From the NCBI GenBank assembly GCA_030386875.1, contig CM059557.1, positions 56,560,514 to 56,624,513 on the forward strand: a DNA stretch of 64,000 nt, written 5' to 3'. Shown piece by piece: positions 59,761 to 64,000 of this stretch. The translations under genes were made by a program, and so were the position numbers. Below the pieces are notes generated by a model. It was not told the DNA's origin. It worked only from the letters and a program-made list of their open reading frames with translations, and ran no database searches. Position 1 is the stretch's first letter; every line of letters starts with the position of its first letter. Source of the stretch: Morinoia aosen (lineage: Eukaryota; Arthropoda; Malacostraca; Amphipoda; Talitridae).

Positions 59761-60534
59761 ATGAACGTCCTGTCAATCGACTTCACTGGCAAGAGGGCCC
59801 TTGTGACGGGTGCAGGATCCAACATCGGGAGGGCCTTGGCTCTGAGACTGGCGGAACTCGGGGCCCAAGTGTTCGCTCTGAGTCGAACCCAGGCTCACTT
59901 GGACAGCCTCAAAGCTGAGAATCCGTCCATCGAAATTATTTGCGTGGACATTTCGGACTGGTCGGCAACTCGTGAAGCTGTTGAGAGAGTGAACCCTATT
60001 CATCTGCTTGTGAACAATGCAGTGTTTGCTAACCCCGTTCCAATTTTCGAGACAACTCCAGATGAAATTAACAAAAGCTTCAGTGTGAATGTTTTCGGCC
60101 CGTGGAATATCTCTCAGGTCGTGGCTTTAGGCCTCATTTCCCAGGGTTACGAAGGAAAAATCGTTAATATTTCTTCAGTCTTAGGGCAGAAACCAGTCCG
60201 TGCGACAGCCGCATATAGTGCTACAAAAGCCGCCCTCGAATCTTTGACAAGGTCTCTAGCACTTGAACTGTCCTCAAAGGGGATTCGAGTGAACAGCGTG
60301 AGCCCTACGCTAGTTGCGGACACGTTTTGGGGTACAAGAGGGATTGGTGTCTCCGATGAAAAAGGAGGAGGTCCTGCCGAGGATGACACTATAGTTTTCA
60401 GAGCTAGACATCCCCAAGGCAAACTTCCCAGCAAAAATGATGTCGTTAACGCTGTGGTGTACCTTTTGAGCGACCAAAGTGACTTCATCAACGGCCACTG
60501 TCTTCCAGTTGATGGTGGATTTTTGAGCTGTTAA
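59761..60534 (+). CDS. Short-chain dehydrogenase/reductase, dicarbonyl/L-xylulose reductase-like, copy 3
   Basis: 257 residues, ATG 59761. TGAGSNIG (16-23), SRTQ (41-44, the NADPH-phosphate contact typical of DCXR), CVDISDW (61-67), VNNAV (84-88), Asn110, Ser139 in NISSV, YSATK (Tyr152, Lys156), and the C-terminus LPVDGGFLSC with the DCXR-like final Cys. All catalytic residues of a classical SDR are intact, so this is the best candidate for a working NADPH-dependent dicarbonyl/L-xylulose reductase. It has three extra residues (in the 195-210 loop) relative to copies 1 and 2. TTCTTCATGCCGCAG before the ATG again looks like a splice acceptor, so an untranslated upstream exon is likely. The substrate cannot be told from sequence. 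Confidence 0.93.
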   Translation: MNVLSIDFTGKRALVTGAGSNIGRALALRLAELGAQVFALSRTQAHLDSLKAENPSIEIICVDISDWSATREAVERVNPIHLLVNNAVFANPVPIFETTPDEINKSFSVNVFGPWNISQVVALGLISQGYEGKIVNISSVLGQKPVRATAAYSATKAALESLTRSLALELSSKGIRVNSVSPTLVADTFWGTRGIGVSDEKGGGPAEDDTIVFRARHPQGKLPSKNDVVNAVVYLLSDQSDFINGHCLPVDGGFLSC

Positions 60535-63500
60535 ACTTTCTCAATACGAGTAACGATGGAAATATGTAGAAGTCTTTGGTTATGATTATTTTTAATTTTT
60601 TTGAATGTTAATTTAGGTTGCTATAATGCTTGTGGGCTTTAAAAACGCATTTTCTCAGACAAAATCGAGATAGAAACTCTGGGAGTAGACAAAAGTTTAG
60701 TTTCCAAGCTTCTAGAATATTAAAGGAACCATCTGCTGTCAACGTTGACATAGCTTCAATCATATTTTAGGCAGTAACAATAACTGGAAATATGCAATTA
60801 TTTTTAAAAATTTTGCAAATGAAGTAGTAAAGTATCGGTGATGTTGTGAATATTATAAATTAGTTGCTGTGTTATCGTTCAATCGGCCGAGATTATAATG
60901 CGTTTATGAGAAATACAGCATCGTTCAATAGGAGCACGTTTGGACCTTGGCTTTAAAAGCCTTCTCCCAGAGCCAAGTCTACAACGAATAAAGTTGTGTG
61001 AATTACATGGAATTTGACATTTTATCCCCGTGTATCCTTATTTCTACCAATCTGACGTCTCAAACATGACGTGTCAGCTGCTCTCAGCAGTTTACTATTT
61101 ACGTTACGAGTGTACTAAATCTTCGGTGGTTTTACGCAACGAAGATAAAATTTTAAATTTCGTTACGCAAAGGAATGCAGTGGTTTCGAAACGGTATTCT
61201 GGTATATCGAGCTCTATTTAATTTGATGTTAGTAACGAGCTGCAATAATCTTTTTCTCTTATTTATTTAAAAAAATGTCTCCAGACTATTTAATCACACT
61301 TACAGTGTATTTGCGAAGAACAGCTTTACAGCTTATTTGTGAAACTGAAATAGCATATCAAAGTTCTACCATAGTTCTCGTTGCACAGTAGAAAGTTCCC
61401 TGAAACGGTAATATTTTCGTAGAAGAAACTGATGATTGCATTTCAAGTAGCGAAGTCTATGTTAATATTTGCCTGGCATAATTCTATAGGAAAAACTCTT
61501 GACGAATATGAGTCAATTTTCGAAACAGCAACTCTATAGAGTTACTTAGAAAGCTCCTACTGCATGGAACGTTTTTAGTTGAAAGGAAAATAAGCCCAAT
61601 GTAATGGATTAGAATTACTATACAATTCACTTCACTGCTTGTATACTCGTAGTTTTCGTAATGTACAGCATTGCTACTTAGAAATACTTAAAAAACACAA
61701 GATATGATTTGCCTAATTGTTTTGAATCCCGTGCTCATATTAAGACTCCAAATGCGGCGGTTATCGTGTGGACGTGAAGACACAACTCACTAGTAAGCTT
61801 GTTAGAGCAAATCAGTGTTCCACATTTCTGAGTGGATCGTGACGAATTAATTCATAAGTTTGCGATACGAAAAGGTCGCTTATTTTCATTTACTCACCAG
61901 TAAAGTATCTTCTTCGTGCGTTCGTTCCCGCACATGCAGATTAAAAGCATGCTCTCAGTCGATGTATGGTCAAAACTTGCTGGAATATTATTTCACGACA
62001 CTAGTGGTTTAATTGTTTCATGACATAACTCGATTACTTTGACGGATTTTTGTTAGCGAATATCTTTCCAAAACCTTGATTCCGAAGATCAGGTTGAACT
62101 TATAAAACAAACCAACATTTTAACCGGCTGCGTATACTTGGCACATAAATAGACAATATTTCCAGTAAGATCAGTCGTTGATAAGTATACGAAAATGAGG
62201 CCGGACGTAGGCTATCGCAGAGGCGAATGTAATCCTGTTATAAATACATCACATATCATGTGCTTCAATATTGAGACGACGTTCTCTGGTGACAGAAACC
62301 CTCTTTTTATAAAAAACTTATTTACTGCTTGAAAGATTTTCTCAGTATACCGAAAATCATAACATACAATCGTAGGCCTCTCGAAAGCTGAACACGACCC
62401 TCTCATACTACACACGGCGTGATACAACACAAAGCACAAACACACAAAACACGTCACAGTACAGCACAACGTTCACGTACAAGCACACACTGTTAGAAAT
62501 TTTATTTTGCGACAAATTTTTACGCAACAGAAAATAATTAATGCTACAAAACAACAGTTTCTAAGAAAAACCACTTTTAATAATTTCTAATAAAAATTTT
62601 AACTATTAGTTTATTATTACTCATTTAGCCATAATTTCTGAATAGTTCTTAACATAGTGCGTAACAGAGCAGCACCACATTACACAGCAGCACCCGGTCG
62701 CAGCGCCCACCTCTGCCGCCAGCCCAAGGAGCTCTCTCCTCTCACTCAGCCAAGTGCAGAAAAGAGTTCATGAAAATCGGAAAGTACAGAGGTGGTAAAG
62801 ATGGGTGTTGATGTGCTATAGGTTGTGTTGTGCGTGCACCCCTATTTTTTGAGCGGAGAGAATTGAAGTCTACTTCTTTGTGCGCAAACGACGGAAGGTC
62901 GGGGGGCAAATAACTACAACAATGAATCGGTCGGACATGTCACGAGAAATTGTACCCTTCACCTCCTTGTTAACATTTCATTAACAGGAAGATCCGGCTC
63001 TCGGAATTGAGGAATGGCACGCCTCCAAAGGAACATAAACAACACAATATTAATGAATAATAATCGGCAATTACAGTACATATACTAAAAAAGAAAAGGT
63101 ACTCACCGACGAAAGCTGACCCACTTACAACGCGTTTCTGTGCGCATCTGAACTGCTGGCAGGCCTATTGCGAGGGGATGCATTAATGCTGCTTCTAATA
63201 TTGTGGGGCATAATACACAGGATAAATTAGGCTTAACATTTATAATTTTCCAGCGAAACGTCATACAAACATTACTGAGCGTACACACAATGAATGGTGT
63301 TAGGAATGATGCCTATTAAGTAATGGAATCAAATAGCATACGTCAAATGACTTGCATAACATAAATTATACTGAAATATGGGCTAGCCGGCCGCCGCTAA
63401 ATTTACAGAGTTACACATGAGAATTCATCTATTTTGTCCTATTTCTATCTCAGTTAATTCCAGCAGCACAGTGGGCAATGGTCACTTCAACCACAAACAT

Positions 63501-64000
63501 TCGTCCGCGACTCGCTTCAGTTCAAAGGCCTGTCTTATTCACTGTTCAGAAAATGTCTAGTGATGGCGTTATTTTGCTTATTCCGCTTCAGAATATTCAC
63601 ACGTCGATTTCCCCTCAGTCGAGCTGATCAATCCTCAGACATATGACTCCGTCCCACCTGCAAGATCAATTTATAACCCATTAATTATGATAGCACCCAT
63701 TAAGCCCCCTTTACACATTTCAATCTTTACATCACTGTATGCCAATAAATTTCAAAAATTTTATAACGAAGAATTATCTCTTCCCAGGAAATGGCTTCGC
63801 TCTTACCCTCCCCAAAGACGTTGCACTTAAATGTTCCATTAAATGATTCCCACGCTGGTCGGGGTTTTACTTTGCTCTCTTCTGCAAGTAAAAACGAAAA
63901 CATGTATGAATGCCATGATCACATTTTGGCGTGAAACTTAGTATGATTTTCAATATATCCAATAACCACTTTTCATTATATCTTTGAGCACATTTGTTTC
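60535..64000. other. 3' flank of SDR copy 3 and unassigned DNA
   Basis: No gene recognised. GC content rises at about 62690-62760 and 62830-63010; short minus frames at 62469-62212 and 63288-63103 have no motif. A CACAAA/ACACAC-rich stretch lies at 62400-62490. Confidence 0.45.
60987..60992 (+). terminator. Candidate polyadenylation signal of SDR copy 3
   Basis: First AATAAA after the stop codon, about 450 bases downstream, followed by a GT-rich stretch (GTTGTGTG). Confidence 0.4.

Overview
The window looks like non-coding-rich nuclear DNA from an arthropod, most likely an insect. It is AT-rich, has no operons or tRNA genes that I can see, and consists mostly of eukaryotic transposable elements in several stages of decay: non-LTR, Penelope-like, LTR, hAT, Tc1/mariner and PIF/Harbinger-like. 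The species cannot be fixed from the sequence. The only host genes I can defend are three intact single-exon-coding copies of a short-chain dehydrogenase/reductase (SDR) of the dicarbonyl/L-xylulose reductase (DCXR) type, plus two decayed fragments of the same gene.

Layout. 1-984 is the open, window-edge-truncated start of a non-LTR retrotransposon ORF2 (endonuclease domain, minus strand). 1.4-14.6 kb holds a second, dead copy of the same LINE, split by a 3.9 kb hAT-like element (7159-11083, 8-bp target duplication) and by a 2.5 kb block of tandem and fold-back repeats. The hAT element is itself a quasi-palindrome made of poly-A/poly-T units, and three further fold-back elements sit inside it.

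15.0-32.3 kb is a large inverted duplication: arms of about 6.4 kb around a roughly 1 kb spacer, each arm carrying one divergently transcribed SDR gene (18784-19548 minus; 27875-28639 plus). The arms differ by clean insertions. The left arm gained a PIF-like MITE. The right arm gained a head-to-head pair of Penelope-like elements, and a 325 bp interspersed repeat. Each insertion has a target duplication and an empty counterpart site in the other arm.

34.4-42.1 kb carries older, rearranged copies of the same SDR-flanking DNA together with two SDR relics. Further on come an internally deleted Tc1/mariner element (42435-43011), an intact DD41D Tc1/mariner-type element with 165 bp inverted repeats (48406-49894), a 5.0 kb non-coding LTR retrotransposon with nearly identical 1210 bp LTRs (49919-54956), and Tc1 relics near 56-57.7 kb. 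The third, most canonical SDR gene lies at 59761-60534. The rest, to 64 kb, shows no recognisable gene.

Taken together the locus is a repeatedly duplicated SDR gene cluster in a transposon graveyard. The duplicated genes have diverged at cofactor-binding positions (loss of the Arg-Thr pair in both palindromic copies; loss of the Asn-Asn pair in one). Several elements carry motifs resembling the hammerhead ribozyme core (CTGANGA...GAAA), a known feature of Penelope-like retroelements. All calls are by eye; no search or folding program was run.
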